In this document: piece after piece, positions 35,671 to 49,100 of the stretch
How positions within the stretch are numbered: the first letter of the stretch is position 1
Layout of the letters: every line of letters begins with the position of its first letter
DNA from: Cryptomeria japonica
Lineage: Eukaryota > Streptophyta > Pinopsida > Cupressales > Cupressaceae
DNA length: 64,000 nucleotides
Direction of reading: 5' to 3'
NCBI RefSeq assembly: GCF_030272615.1
Contig: NC_081409.1
Coordinates: forward strand, 912,110,340-912,174,339
Translations under genes and position numbers: made by a program
The notes under the pieces: model-generated
Databases searched by the model: none
Seen by the model: only the letters and a program-made list of their open reading frames with translations
Told to the model about the DNA's origin: nothing

Positions 35671-37372
35671 ATGGGTGATAGGCATACAAGCAGCCCACCC
35701 AGAGGTCACAGAGATGAGGATGAGGAGACAATAGAATTTTTTAGGACTATGGCTATGGGGCAGCAGCAGGTTGCTCAGGCTTTATAGGCACTCACCACCA
35801 CGATGGAGCGTATGAATCCTCCAAACCAACACAATCAGGAGCCAGAAGATAATAGGAGTGTAGCCAATATTCCTAGACCTCACAGGGTAGCTACACGCAC
35901 AATTGACAGGCCTTCAAGGCTTAATTCCTTGGTAGAGGAACCTGAGGATGTTGCTAGAGCTGAGGCAGAGCCTGTCTTTGTTGATAATGTCATGACTGTA
36001 CAAGATGAGTGGAGTCTTCTTCCACCTAATGTTAGGCAGAATCTGAATTTTGATCAATTCTTTGGGCAAAAATGGGAGGTAGAGAGAAACAGGCAAGAGA
36101 GGAGGCCTCGTTTCCAACATAGAGATCTTGAGTTTGCCACAAGCAAGCTCACTCTACCTTATTATGATGGCTGAAGTGCAGTTACAGCTAGGTCTTGGCT
36201 CTATAAACTGGATACATACTTCACACTGAGACCCATAATTGAAAGGGATGCAATTAAGTTTGCAACCTTACATTTGGACGGTACTGCACATGAGTAGTGG
36301 CATAATGGACTCATCACTCTCCAACATGATGAGATTACCACCTATCAGGAGTTTGCTGATTTGTTAGTGGAGAGGTTTGATAAGAAAGATCCAGAGTCTT
36401 ACTTCCGTGAGTTAGCACAACTGAAACAAACAGGGAACTTGGAGGTGTATGTTTTAGAGTTTTTGAAATTGTCATGCATGGTAAATAACATGTCAAATCA
36501 GCGGTTAGTAGTCTTGTTTATAGAGGGACTCATGGAGCCTTTGAGAGATTGGGTCAAAGCATTTGATCCCCCAACACTTCTACTTGCCATTAAAAAGGCA
36601 CGAAGTATGGATGTGACAGCTACACAAAATAAATTTGGGTCAAAAGGATCAACGTCTTTCAAAGATAATAAGAGTTACAACAAAGGGAAGGAAAAATCAG
36701 ACTTTAGAAATGATTACAAAGGGAAGACGGTAGCCCCCCCCTTAGATCGTGAGACACTTAACGATTTGAGGCAGAAAAAACTATGTTTTTATTGCAAAGG
36801 TCCATATGATGCCAACCATGACTATCCTTTGAGGCCTAAGGGCAAGGCAAACAGAGTAATGTGGGCATATTATGAAGATTCAGAATCTGATCAAGAAGGT
36901 CAGCCTGCTGGTTATGATGATTTAGAGGCTGAAAATGACACACAAGACCCTCCGAGACTTGACAAGATGGATGCAGAAGGCGATGAACACCTTAAGGAGG
37001 CACTTCTCACAAGTATTCAGCAGGAAGGGTCATTCAGAATGAGAGGAGTACTTGCTGGTCAGAAAGTTATTACCCTACTAGATACTGGAGCCACACATAA
37101 CTTTATTGATGCTAGGTTAGTTGAGAAGAGAGGAATCCAAACAGAGGAGTTTGAGGGCATCCGTGTGAGGGTGGCATATGGTTACACTTTAAAGTTTAAC
37201 ACGATGATTACACAACTTCCATTGCATGTAAACAATTATGAGTTCAAAACTGATTTCTATGTGGTTCAAATGGGTGATACAGATTTGGTCCTTGGTATGA
37301 GGTGGTTGCATGAGCTAGGCAAGTTTACACTTGACTTGCAGGAGATGGAGATGTCTTTCACTGTTGATGGAA
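35671..37372 (+). pseudogene. gag and protease of the chromovirus
   Basis: One frame runs from ATG 35671 to the insertion at 37373. It is broken by TAG 35785-35787, TGA 36172-36174 and TAG 36295-36297. The capsid-type domain (RPII... to VERFDKKDPESY, ELAQLKQTGNLEVYV) spans about 36220-36600. A zinc-knuckle-like CFYCKGPYDANHDY at about 36784 has Tyr where the last Cys belongs. The protease active site DTGATHNFID is at about 37081-37110. The 3' end is cut by the insertion at 37373..40054. Confidence 0.87.
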
Positions 37373-40054
37373 TGTAATGTCCCTACTAGTTAGAGATCAC
37401 TGTCCTGCAAAACAGATTGTTAGAGTACAACAAATATATATATATATATAAGTAATCTAACTTGCAATTTAAAATACTTAATTAACATAATCACAATTCT
37501 CATCTAATAAAAAGGATACGAATGTCATACGGAGATATGTCCTTAGGCGGCCGTGAAGCTCGCCTTCTTGGAACCCATCTTGGTTCCAAGCCATCCAGGA
37601 AATCGAAGGTGAATTCGATTCCTGTCTTGGATGTAATTTCTTACATCCAAGCCATCCAGGAAATCAAAGGTTAATTTGATTCCTGTCTTTCTTACACCCA
37701 AGCCATCCAGGAAATCGAAGGTTAATTCGATTCCTATCGTGGGTGTAAGAAATCCAAGGAAGATCCTATGTCAATTTCTTGCCTTGGATGATACATCTTA
37801 TCATCCAAGTCCTCAGAGGGGACTGGCCAGATCCGTCTCTTCTTGGATGAACTTAGTCAACCAAGCCATAAATATGCATATAGATATTCTGTATATATAC
37901 TGCCTTAGGGATTATCATAATCCCTCCACTAGGCTAAGGGAATTTCCTCCCTACAGCCTCCATCATACAATCACATTTATAATTTATTACTATTTTCCAT
38001 TCCATAATCTACATTTACATGTTCCTAACTTAACATGCATCCCATAACATATATTCAAAAAACATCCATTATCATATATTCATATTTATTTATTAACGTA
38101 TATTCCAAAATATTCATTACTTATATTCATTAACATATATATTAAATATGCATTAATTATATTCATTAACATATATATTAAAATATTCATTCATTAACAT
38201 ATATATTAAATATGCATTAATTATATTCATTAATATATATATTAAAATATTCATTCATTATATATATATTAAATATGCATTAATTATATTCATTAACATA
38301 TATATTAAAATATTCATTTATTAACATATATATTAAATATGCATTAATTATATTCATTAACATATATATTAAAATATTCATTCATTACTTACCTGTTCGT
38401 AACCTGCTGCCGTAGCTTCCAGACCTTTTTCTCTAACCACGTAGCAGTCCTCCTTATAGTTTTTGCACTACACTTCTTAAATATATATTTCTTTTTCATG
38501 GCATGCACCACACACGTCTGAGAACTACTTTATTTTCTGAGTTGTAATCTCAGAATTATTCTCTCACACACTCAATCCCATTATTTTCTTTTCTTCTTAT
38601 GGGCCCAACCTCTACGTATGCCTTTTGGCTTATATGGAAAGGCATTCTTTTGAATGGTCATATCCTTTAGTTATAGTTACTTTTTCTTAATCACATCTTT
38701 TACTTATTACTAATCGCTGCTTTTGGTTAACTTTAAATGTTGTATCCTTCCATCAAATATTCTTTTATTTATACATGGGAGTCCGAGTGCATATCCCCTT
38801 TCATACGAATCGCATCTCTTCTGAATAGAAGTTTACTACATCCTTATTTAAATATGTTATTTATAAAATCCACACTTTTGTATTGTCTTTTTGTTTGGGA
38901 TTAACCCAAACTCTTATTGCCTGGAATATTAAATGATTCATTCTTCTTCAGATCTGGGAATAAAGGATAAAATACTAATTCTGTCCTCCCCCATTTGTGA
39001 AGATATGATATCCTTTTAATACGTGATGAAAGGTTGTGACGGTGAGGAGATAAAACCTTTCCTCAGTTGTGACCCTTCATAATGTCTAATTGCACTCTTA
39101 GTTATAGGTTGTTAGCTTATCCGTCTTGAATCAGATTTCTCTATAATTCGTATGATAAGGCGTTAGTCTCCAGTTGGATGATAAGTGGCTATCATCGTGT
39201 TTCTTCATAATTAATTACTGATCATTATCATAGCAGTATTCTTTGTAATTACTGACAAATAGAAGATTACTGTTTGTCTACCATATATCGAGGTGTTGGA
39301 GTTGAATTGATAAATCAAAGGAATAGTCCTCTATGAATTGGTTTATAGATTTCCCTCCTCGATCATGAATATACGGCAATGGTGTGCTGTTGTATTTCAA
39401 ATCTGATTATTATCTTAAGAAGGCTGGGTGGAAGATCATGGATGACATGCTGATATGATATCCTTAATATGCTGAACATTATGTTGATGATCTTGAATTC
39501 TTGCTTACCCAGATCGGGTGTAGATGTATTATGTAATTATTGGACTCATCTTCGATGCAATTCTGTTAACATTTCATTATCAGCCCGTCTTATGGATCCT
39601 CCGGGGTACTTCACAAACATATACATGTTTGCCACTTTACTATTTATACTTGTTGCTTTCTAACTTCTAAATACTGAGGTGGTCATCCTTGATCGTGCAA
39701 ATGTTCTGCTCTTTACTTGCTATGCCAAAGATGGGGACATGACAAGTTGAGCCTTGTTCTAGGGCCAGTGGTTATAAGTTAGTGGCCGTTTCATAGATTG
39801 GTCTAGGCTGTCCATTTGGCAAGAATATATGAAAATATGGTGCTTGAACCAAATTCCTCGATGAAATTAAAGAAAATCTTAAGTTTGATGGTGTGTTAGG
39901 ATCATGTTATTTTGGCATTGAGAGTATTTGCAAGACTCAAGGAGTCCCGAGCTAAGATGGTGGCCGTAAGTTTTGTGGCTTCAACTTAGCCAATTCACTA
40001 GGTTTGCTTTTCGAAATGATCTTTTGAAGTAGAGATCCAGGAGGGGACATGACA
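37373..40054 (-). mobile_element. LTR-bounded insertion (solo LTR or composite) in the chromovirus
   Basis: It is flanked by a perfect duplication TGGAA (37368-37372 and 40055-40059) and bounded by TGTAATGTCCC and GGGGACATGACA, so on the minus strand it begins TGTCATGTCCCC. A second copy of the terminal motif, ATGGGGACATGACA, lies inside at 39731-39744, suggesting a 2.37-kb LTR plus 310 bases, or a nested event. It contains three copies of AAGCCATCCAGGAAATC (about 37590-37720) and an AT-rich tandem array. There are no coding domains. The termini resemble the LTRs at 10976..12351 and 22144. Confidence 0.75.
38094..38387. repeat. AT-rich tandem repeat
   Basis: About four units of 60-65 bases combine AAATATGCATTAATTATATT and CATTAACATATATATT. 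It is imperfect, with one unit shortened. It lies inside the LTR-bounded insertion. Confidence 0.8.
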
Positions 40055-40059
40055 TGGAA

Positions 40060-43050
40060 AGACACGTGCTGAAAGCTATTAAGGACAGCAACTTTAGGAT
40101 GATTACACTCACGCGGATGGAGAGGCTTGTACGCCACGATCAGACTGAGTGGGCAGCAGAGTGTATGATTATGCCTATACAGCAGGATGCTCAGAAAGTT
40201 GAATATCATCCTGACATTCAGATACAGAGAACCAAACATAACAAGGTTTTCAGTGACATACCATCAAGGAGGCCACCAGATAGGGGTTTTGAGAACATCA
40301 TTGAGCTAGAGGAGGGTGCGAAGCTAGTGATGATTGCTCCATACAGACATCCGAAGCGCCTGAAAGATGAAATAGAGAAACCCATACAGGAGCTTCTGGC
40401 TATGGGACATATTCGGCCTAGTAAGTCCTCCTTTGCTTCTTCAGTTGTTTTGGTGAAGAAGAAGGATGGCACATTGCGGATGTGTATTGATTACAGAGTC
40501 CTTAATAAGCGGACGATCAAAAACAAATATCCCATTCCGCATATTGATGAGCTCATAGATGAGTTACATGCTGCCTATTATTTTTCAAAGATTGATTTGA
40601 GATCAGGCTATCACCAAATTAGTGTCCATGAGCAGGATATTGAGAAGACTACTTTTCGTTGTCATTATGGACATTTTGAGTTTGTGGTTATGCCATTTGG
40701 GCTAACCAATGCACCTGCTACTTTCCAGTCCACAATGAACAAAGTTTTTAGACATCAGTTGAGGAAATCAATATTGGTGTTCTTTGATGATAAACTGGTT
40801 TACAGTCGTAATTGGGAGGAGCACCTCAGTCACTTAGATACAATTTTGAGCATTCTGGGTAGGGAGTCCTTGTATGCCAAGGAATCCAAATATGACCTTG
40901 GAATGACTGAGTTATTGTACTTGGGCCACATTATCAGTGCAGAGGGAGTGCGGATGGATCCAGAGAAGATCTGTGCTATTGTAGATTGGCCTACTCCAGT
41001 GAACCTTACTCAGTTGCGTGGGTTCTTGGGCCTATGTGGTTTCTACTGCCATTTTGTTAACGGTTATTCACGCCATGCAACACCTTTGACAGACTTGATG
41101 AAGAAGGGTGCCTTCTTATGGACTCATGAGGCCCAGAAGTGTTTTGATAGGTTCAAGGAGCTCATGACTTCATGTCCAGTACTTGCTACACCTGACTTCT
41201 CGAAGTCATTTGAGTTACAATGTGATGCCTCTGGTGAGGGCATTGGTGCGGTGCTTATGCGGGACAAGCACCCTATTGCATGTGAGAGTAGGAAACTCCG
41301 TGGACCTGAGAGGAGTTACAACATGTATGATAAGGAAATGTTGGCCATAATGCATGCACTGGCCAAGTTTAGACAGTACTTAGTGGGCAACAAGTTCTAC
41401 ATTAAGACTGACCACAACAGTTTGAGACATTTCCTTGGGCAGCGTGACTTAAATGACAGGCAACAAAAGTGGGTCAGCCCACTTCAGGCTTATAACTTTG
41501 ATATTTCCTATATCAAAGGCACACAGAATGTAATATCAAATGCCCTGTCACGTCGTCCCCACCTGAGTTCTATGGTCCAGATGGCAGAGGATTGGCAGTA
41601 TATTATATTGGCAGAGTATGCGAAAGATAGTTGGGCTGCAGGTGTGATAGAGGGATCGGTAGTGGATAGCAAGTTTACAGTTGTAAATGACTTGATCATT
41701 TACAAGGGCAGAATGTACTTGATCCTTGGATCAGAGTTGAGGAGTAGGGTACTGCGGTTCTTTCATGATGAACTGATGGCAAGACATCCCAGGTTTTTCA
41801 AAACCTACAGACAGGTTCGTGAGCGCTTCACTTGGAAAGGGCTCAAGGCAGATGTTCTAGAGTATGTTAGAGAGTGCCCTGTTTGTCAGCAGAATAAACA
41901 AGAGCATACATACCCTGCTCGTTTACTTCAGCCACTTCCAATTCCTGACAGGAAGTGGGAATGTCTATCTATGGATTTCATCACAGGGTTGCTGAGAGCA
42001 CAGGGACGTGATTGCATATTTGTGGTTGAGGATCGTTTGACGAAGTATGCCCACTTCTATCCAATTACCACCACTTATTCAGCTATTCAAGTAGCAGAGT
42101 TGTTCTTCAGAGAGGTATTCAGATTACATGGTTTGCCTCGGACTATTATCAGTGATAGGGATACTCGGTTTTTGAGCCACTTTTAGCAGGAGCTTTTCAG
42201 ACTCTGTGGGACCGAGATTACACCAAGCACCAGTTGCCACCCTCTGACTGATGGTCAGACTAAGATAGTTAATAAACAGGTGGAGGGATACCTCAGGAAC
42301 TATATTTCAGGGCAGCAAAAGGCGTGGGTGAAGTGGATTTACTTCTGTGAGTATTGTTACAATAACACTCACCACATGTCCATTCAGATCACACCATTTA
42401 CAGCACTGTACGGGTATGAGCCTCCTAGTTTCATGGACATATTGCTGAGTGACAGTAGGGTGCCTAGTGCGAGAGACATGCTACAGGAGAGCCAGGACAT
42501 TGTCAAGACTCTTTAGGAGAATATAGCCAAGGCACAGAATCAACAAAAGCAATATGCTGATGAGAAGAGGACAAAGAAGTCATTTGAGGTAGGAGACATG
42601 GTGTATTTGATGTTGCAGCCATATCGGCAGTCTACTCTCAGGAGGAGTGGAGCAGAGAAGCTCAAACCACGATATTATGGCCCTTTCAGAGTGACCAGGC
42701 GTATAGGTGAGGTGGCTTATGAGTTGGATTTACCGGCAGATAGCAAAGTACACAATGTGTTTCACGTGTCACGTCTCAAAAAGGTGTTGGGACACCATAT
42801 TGTTCCTTCTACAGTTTTACCACCCCTGGATAATGAGGGGAAGTTGATACTTGTACCTGAGGCTATCATTGAGTTCAGGGAGAGGAATTTTAGGAGACGT
42901 ACTATCACAGAGTACTTGGTGAAATGGAAGGATTTGCCGGTAGAGGATGCTACTTGGGAGAGCGAGGAGATTTTACAACATCCAGAGTTGAGATTGCTTG
43001 AGGACAAGCAATTTCAGGAGGGGCGGACTGTGATGTCCCCTTCTAGTTGA
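40060..43050 (+). pseudogene. pol of the chromovirus: reverse transcriptase, RNase H, integrase, chromodomain
   Basis: The frame is open to TAG 42184-42186 and continues in the same register through TAG 42514-42516 to the stop at 43048-43050. Reverse transcriptase has KKKDGTLRMCIDYR (about 40459), FSKIDLRSGYHQI, MPFGLTNAPATFQ and the catalytic motif as FFDD (about 40783). RNase H has LQCDASGEGIG (about 41218) and TDHNSL. Integrase has the zinc region ending CPVCQQNK (about 41878), SMDFITGL (first catalytic Asp) and SDRDTRFLS (second Asp region). The C-terminal chromodomain is EYLVKWKDLPVEDATWE (about 42913-42963), which in chromoviruses directs integration to heterochromatin. The join to the protease is shifted in frame as well as split by the insertion, so the element is not autonomous. 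Confidence 0.93.
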
Positions 43051-44358
43051 CATTTGTCAGCTAAGTAGATTAGCCTATCACTAACCCTTGTAGGGTGATG
43101 AGGTTGGTTAGAGGGTCTCCCGGAGATTGATTCTTCATCTTCAAAGTGAGCATTACAGGACTGGCTTTCATTTGAGGTCTCCAGGACTCCGTTTGAGACA
43201 CTTTCTATTTTTAGTAGTCCTGCTATTTTTAGCCAATGGGTTGGGCAATGGCAGAGTATGGCTTGGCAGTCTCCAGTTCTGGCGGCAGGCAATTCTGATG
43301 GATACTTAGAGAAATATTAATATTTAATTACTTTAATTAAATATTAAATGGCAAACTTTAATGTTTTAATATTTTTAAGTTACTTTAAGTTATAACTTAA
43401 GTGAGGGTCTATTTCTCATCGGATGGGGCCACTTTTATATTAAACTGAAAAGAGAATTATTTTTGAAGATTCAATAGTCAAAAATAAATATTAAAAAGTT
43501 AAAACATCTTTTAATGCCAAATTGTGCTTTTCTTGGGAATAGCGCCAAACCCTAAAGGGAAGAGATAAAAGAAGTTTTTAGGTCTTCTTTTTATTATGTG
43601 AAGATTTGATATTGAGTTTGCTCTGAGGAGACTTTGGCTTGATGGTTTCAGCAGGGGTTTCTTCCTGCAGATGATCTGAGAGTATCGGTATAGGGAAACG
43701 GTGGATTTCTATGCAATAGCATTCGAGGCTGTGAAATATCAGTTGGTTTTATCCAGGAACCAATATTGGGCAGATTAGAAAGGGTTTTATTCATTTTATG
43801 CAAAGGATTGATTGCAGCCACAGAGTCAAAACAGAGGCAGAAATAAGTGTGTTTACAGCTGGCGTTTTTGTGCATGTACGGCCTGCAGATCTGTCATACC
43901 TTTCTTCCTTGAAAGGGTACGATTTTGTTGAAGGAGTCCAAAAAATCTGAAATAAATCCTAAAGGAGACGCCTAGCTGGTAGCTTCAGTTTGAGCTGCTA
44001 AACTCACCATTCCGGGTAGTTTGTACTGATAAATAATCTTCTTATCATTATTTATTGCTGTACAGCGGCAAGGACAAATAAGGGGTTTCATAAATTTGAG
44101 GTATTTGACAATAAATCTTCCTGGTCTTGTCTGATTTTTTTATTGAAGGTGTTTATGCAAATTGGATGTAATAAGGGTTTGATAATCCTAATTTAATGAA
44201 GTTCAATTAATTTCCAGCTCTTTCCAATGTTGCTTTTTGCATACTATTTGTTCAAAACTAGCTTTGTTGTTAGGAATTGCAAAATACAAAACATAAAACG
44301 CAACAGGTTCAACTAAACCTCCATTGTCTGAGTTGAGAACCCTTGGTAGGTTCTTACA
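43029..44358 (+). repeat. 3' LTR of the chromovirus
   Basis: The 1,330-bp LTR is highly similar to 34181..35531 throughout, with small indels (for example in the AT-rich stretch near 43370 and near 43745). A purine-rich tract (CAGGAGGGGCGGA) just before it at 43014-43026 is the likely polypurine tract. Confidence 0.93.
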
Positions 44359-45123
44359 AACGACGACGGAAGTGCTGGCATGACAAGCACCTACAGCGGG
44401 TCAACTTCCGACCGAGGCAGTTGGTTTTGAAGTATAACGGCCAGAACGAACTTCGACCAGGGAAGTTTAAAGTTCGTTGGCTCGGACCCCTATAAGATCA
44501 GAGAGGTCGGCAAGAACGAGACGATGAAGCTATCCACCTTGGATAACAATCCAATCAGGAACCCAGTGAACGGTTCGAAACTGAAAGTCTACAGAGAACA
44601 AAACAAACCTGTGATAGGGATCAACATGCTGGGATACGCTACAAAAGGAAACTGGACCATCGGCCAGAGTATGGAAGTGGAAGAAGACCCGGTGGTGAAA
44701 GCAAAGCCCTATCGAAGGGATGAAGATCCGCTTAGATCCATGGAAGAACGGCTTGTGCCGAAATGGGTGGAAGGTGTTGCAGTTCCCAGGATCCATAAAC
44801 ACCTAACAAATGCGTATTTTGGGGACCCGGCTGTGTGGGTACGGATTTCAAGTCAATCGAAGAAGTGGGCCCCATATGAGGGTCTTCGAGAGGGGTACGT
44901 TGCATATGATATCGACGAAGAAGACGAAGCCAAAAGGAAAGCCGAGAATGCAAATAAAGAGGAACCTGTAGACCTAGAGGAAGAACTTGACCTAGAAGAG
45001 TACAGGGCAACTCTAGGTCCCTGTTTAAAGATGGTGCTGAAAACGGAGGACTTGTTCATCATTGCCTCCCAGCCAAACGAAATTGGAAGCCAGACCAAAC
45101 TCATTTTATCGAGTGATCCCTAA
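44359..45123 (+). pseudogene. integrase C-terminal part and downstream region of the Tat-like element
   Basis: Directly after the AACGA duplication the interrupted frame continues. RPRQLVLKYN and GKFKVRWLGPYKI (about 44410-44495, with a TAA just inside) form the SH3-like integrase C-terminus. An open frame of about 200 codons follows (44524-45123), acidic near its end (about 44915-44995). The last stop lies 13 bases before the giant minus-strand insertion. Confidence 0.82.
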
Positions 45124-45983
45124 CCCTACAGGGTCCTGTTGACGTGTATTTTGTACACCATCATACACAGAATAAAATACCTAAAGGCATATTATCCTCT
45201 CTTGAATAAAGTCTCTAACTGCTGAAGATTCGCATGAAGGATCAGTTAGGATGACTCCAATGTTCTGGTTAGTAGGGTCTCTACGTGTGGATAAGCTCCA
45301 GCGGTATGATGTGATTTGCTGTGTTCTTAAGGGGCCTTACACTCCGAAAGTCTTACTAAACTAAAGAAGGTTTCAAAAAAAATAACAAAAGGATAGGGTT
45401 TACAAGAGATCTAATCTATTCTAACCCTAAGAATGACTTCATGTAGACAAGACTTGGCAAGATTCTACCAACTTCAATTTCGCCATAAAATAACAACTTA
45501 ATTGAAATTGGTGCGATCTTCTAAGGTAACGAAATGATTTTCAATGCATCAAAGATCAAAGACACTACCACGAAGGTACATATCCAAGATACAATAATGA
45601 TTGAAGGTTAAGTGATTCAAATATCTCCAGTTGACCACGCAAGGCGTTCCTACAATCAGCAAGAAGCTAGTGGTATGGAAAGCGAATCCTACCAAAGATC
45701 AAGTCTCACACTGTCCTTCGAATTAACACACTACTTTGATCGAGCAATGATTCAAGAAAATTGAACAACCATGAAGATAACTAAGAGAATTGCAACAAAA
45801 CACCATAACTTCAATATTTCATTGATTCCAAAGTCATCATATACAACAATTGTTTGAATTCTTTCTTCAAAACTCAATCTTGCTACAAAAGTAAATTGCT
45901 TCTAAACTCTAATCTCTCTAATACATCAATAATCTAATCTTCTTCTCACATCTAACTTATTACAAATGAAATGAAAATGAGGG

Positions 45984-46073
45984 TATAAATAGCATCCTCA
46001 ATTACAATGAATGGTCCAGATTGAAAGCAGATCAACGGTCAAGATCATGACACCTAAACCCTAATTAGGGTTT
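45984..46073 (-). promoter_or_regulatory. telo-box palindrome and TATA box, 3' end of the element
   Basis: AAACCCTAATTAGGGTTT (46056-46073) is a perfect palindrome. On the minus strand TATTTATACCC follows (TATA core 45984-45991), 65 bases away. The spacing and order match the copies at 26600 and 19820. Confidence 0.65.
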
Positions 46074-46182
46074 GTTACAAAAGTTCCCCTTTTATTGCAC
46101 AACATTAAATGCATAGCCAATTATAAATTTGGCACGAAAATCTAGGAGACATAGACCAATGACAATTAAGGTGCCATGTCAT

Positions 46183-49100
46183 CTATAACAACCTCTCATC
46201 TAGAATCTTATTCCCTTTCCAATGCTCCTTTTTAGCATATGCAATGAATCTTGATACGATTCCCTCGATCTCAGCAATTGGAATCTCGGGAAGATTCTTC
46301 ATTCTTTCTTCCAAGTGGATGACCTGATCAAATGCATCTAGAAGAGCTGCGTCCCATGTAAGTTCAAGTTCCTTAGTCTTTTCAATCAGGAGCATGGTAG
46401 CAAACATCTGGTCCTGTTGCTCATCTGTGATATTGGCGTCCTTGCAAAAGATGACCTTAATCCTATCCTCCAATTCCTGCAAATCCACATCTGTCTCAAC
46501 TTCGATCCTCCTACCAAGAATGGTACGAAGTACCTCAAATACTCTGTCCTGGATCGGGTTGATCACCTCCTCAACGTGACTGCACCTAGTACTAATGTCC
46601 TCGAAGAGAACCTCCTTCATCTGGAGTAAGGTTGACCACTGAAGTAAACTGTGAGGTCCTCCATCCATAATCTTTTCCTGCGCTAGGACCTTCCTTGATG
46701 TTTGTCTAATTACTTTCAAGACAGGAATGATAACCTCCTTGGTATGAGCAAAAGCGGCTACCGTTATCATCAAATTGTGGATGATCTCAAGAACCTGAAT
46801 AGCCCTATGAATAGTCTTCATCATCCTTGTCGCAAATTCTAAGGCAACTGTATGAGATTTGTCCATCCAAGTACTCATACGCTGGACCATACTCCTGAAT
46901 CTCTCTGCCTCACCAATTGATTGAAGGGGAAGTGCCTGTATGGGTGATCTTGTTGGATCCTGACGTCCTAAAGGCTGATTGAGATGGCTGAAATATGTTC
47001 TCCATGCACCGACCTCCCTCTCAAGCTTTCTACTCTTCTCCATTTCTTCTCTAAGCTTGTCCTTCAATGCTTCAAAGGAATCTGTGGCATCATCTAGTGT
47101 CTGCTCAGCTGTGGATGGACCTAGCTCAAATGTCTCTACATCATATTCCTCTGCTAGGATCTCACCTTCGTACTTGTCTACTGCCGGTGTAGCTATCTGC
47201 AGTTTTCTGGATCCAGTCTCATCTCTAATCATCTTGGACATCTTGGTAGCCTTTCTCTTCTCTGTCACTTCCTGGAAATGTCCAACAAGGCTCTCTAAAT
47301 CAATCACATTGTCTTCGTCCTCGATCACAATCACCTTCGTTAATCTTTCCTTCAACAAATCTGGGATGGCTGATCTTGTCTCTTTGACCTGAATCTCCTT
47401 ATGCAATATTTCTTCTTCTCTGTGAGGAGATGTTGCCTCGTCATTGTTCTTGTCTTCATGTAACTCATAATCTTGGAGAGATCCACTTGGCGACCCTTGA
47501 GGTACCTGTTCTTCTTTATCATTCTGAACCATCGACTCCATAGACTCTTCCACTTCAAGTGTCCTTTTCTCTTGTCGAAAAGATGTACCGGATGAACGAT
47601 CTTGGCTGGCCTCTTGTTTCTTCTTGGAAGATTCTCTCTTTCTAGGTCTCTCTTTCCTCTTCGAGCCTCTTGGATGGAGATCGCCTTCACTTGCACTTCG
47701 AAGGTTGCCTTCATTTGCATTTCTGGGATTAGGATTACCTTCGCTTATACTAGCTCCACCCTCGGCTGGTTTCTCTTCCAAAGTGAAAGTCATAGCTATG
47801 CCTTGCTCTCTCAACTTCTGATGCTGCACATCAACCCATCTGCGAGTACAAGACAAGATTGGAGCCATCAAAGCATCTAAATCCACGACCTCGGGCTCAT
47901 TCCAATCTAACCTTACTAATTTGCTTTCTCGATCATAGGATGACTGGAGATGTCTGCCACTGTCCTGAGCTTGGTCGGCCACTCTGTAAATCTTGCATTT
48001 CCTGATGAAATCCAAAGGCAATCTAGAATGCATCTTTCTTTTTACTTCAAGATCGTCTAAGAGATTCATCATAAAATCTTCAATCTGAAACTCATGCTTA
48101 AACTTCCTACCGACTGTCTCCTCTATATATCCATGTGGATCAAAGCTTTCTCTCAAAGCAAAGGATGAAAAAGAATACAAAGCTAACTCCTTCTCTGCGT
48201 CATCCATGGCTAAAGCATTAGGACATACCTTAGCTGAATTGCCCAATATGATAGGTACCGGAACTCCATTTCCATGTCTGTGTCTGAATGCCTTCGCATA
48301 AGCTGCCAACTGTCTTGTTACCTCAAGTAACACAATTCTGTCTGTCGGATATCTTGGCAACATGTATGGAGGTGAAGGACATCCATGAACTCTGATATAA
48401 GTAAACTTCGGAAATTGGATAAACCAAGCACCGTACCTCTTTACTAGTTCCTGTGCATCCTGAGATAATCTGTTGTGAATCCCGCCTTGCAACGTCCTTG
48501 TGATGTTCATAGTGAAGGTATCATTAACTAACTTGTAGTTGCTTCCTGGCGGATGATGCAAGTGAACGTAGGAATCACAAACTCTGACCTCGCCGGGTCC
48601 TCTTCCAATCACTCCTCTATGAGGTAGTCCTGCGTACTCGAAGCTCCTGATCAAGGCATAGATGACGTATGAACTCATGTGGAAGGACTTGGTAGCTTTG
48701 AGTCTCCTCAACTGTACGTCCAAGCAATGGCTAATCATTCTAGCCCAATGAATTGTTCCTTTACCCTGAACTATCACCTGGATGAAGTAGAACATCCACT
48801 TTTCAAAGTAAAAAGCCTGAGGGGCTCCTGTGACTCGGTTGAGCATTGTAATCAAATCTTTGTACTCCTCCTGGAAATCAATCCTGTGCGGTGTGTTCGG
48901 TACCTTGCTCAGGCGAGGACGACTCTTGAGTAACCAGTTCTTGTTGATGATGCTTAGACAAGCATCTGGATCATCCTCGTACATTGACCTGGCTCCTTCT
49001 ATGCTCTTGTAGACCATATCTCTGTGCTCTGGAAGATGGAAAGCCTCACTTATATCTTCCTCTGAAAGATAAGCTAAAGTGTTTCCTTCCTTGGACACGA

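Larger units (their letters stand above)
34181..44358 (+). mobile_element. chromovirus (Ty3/gypsy with chromodomain), complete in outline
   Basis: It has LTR termini TGTGATGTCC...TTCTTACA and a perfect target duplication AACGA (34176-34180 and 44359-44363). The insertion splits the integrase of the Tat-like element. It spans 10,178 bp including a 2,682-bp insertion of its own. It has 5' LTR, iMet primer site, gag, protease, reverse transcriptase, RNase H, integrase and a C-terminal chromodomain, all in one reading register but with several stops. Over the first 230 bases the two LTRs differ at about 11 positions by eye, so it is not very recent but is younger than its host. Confidence 0.93.
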
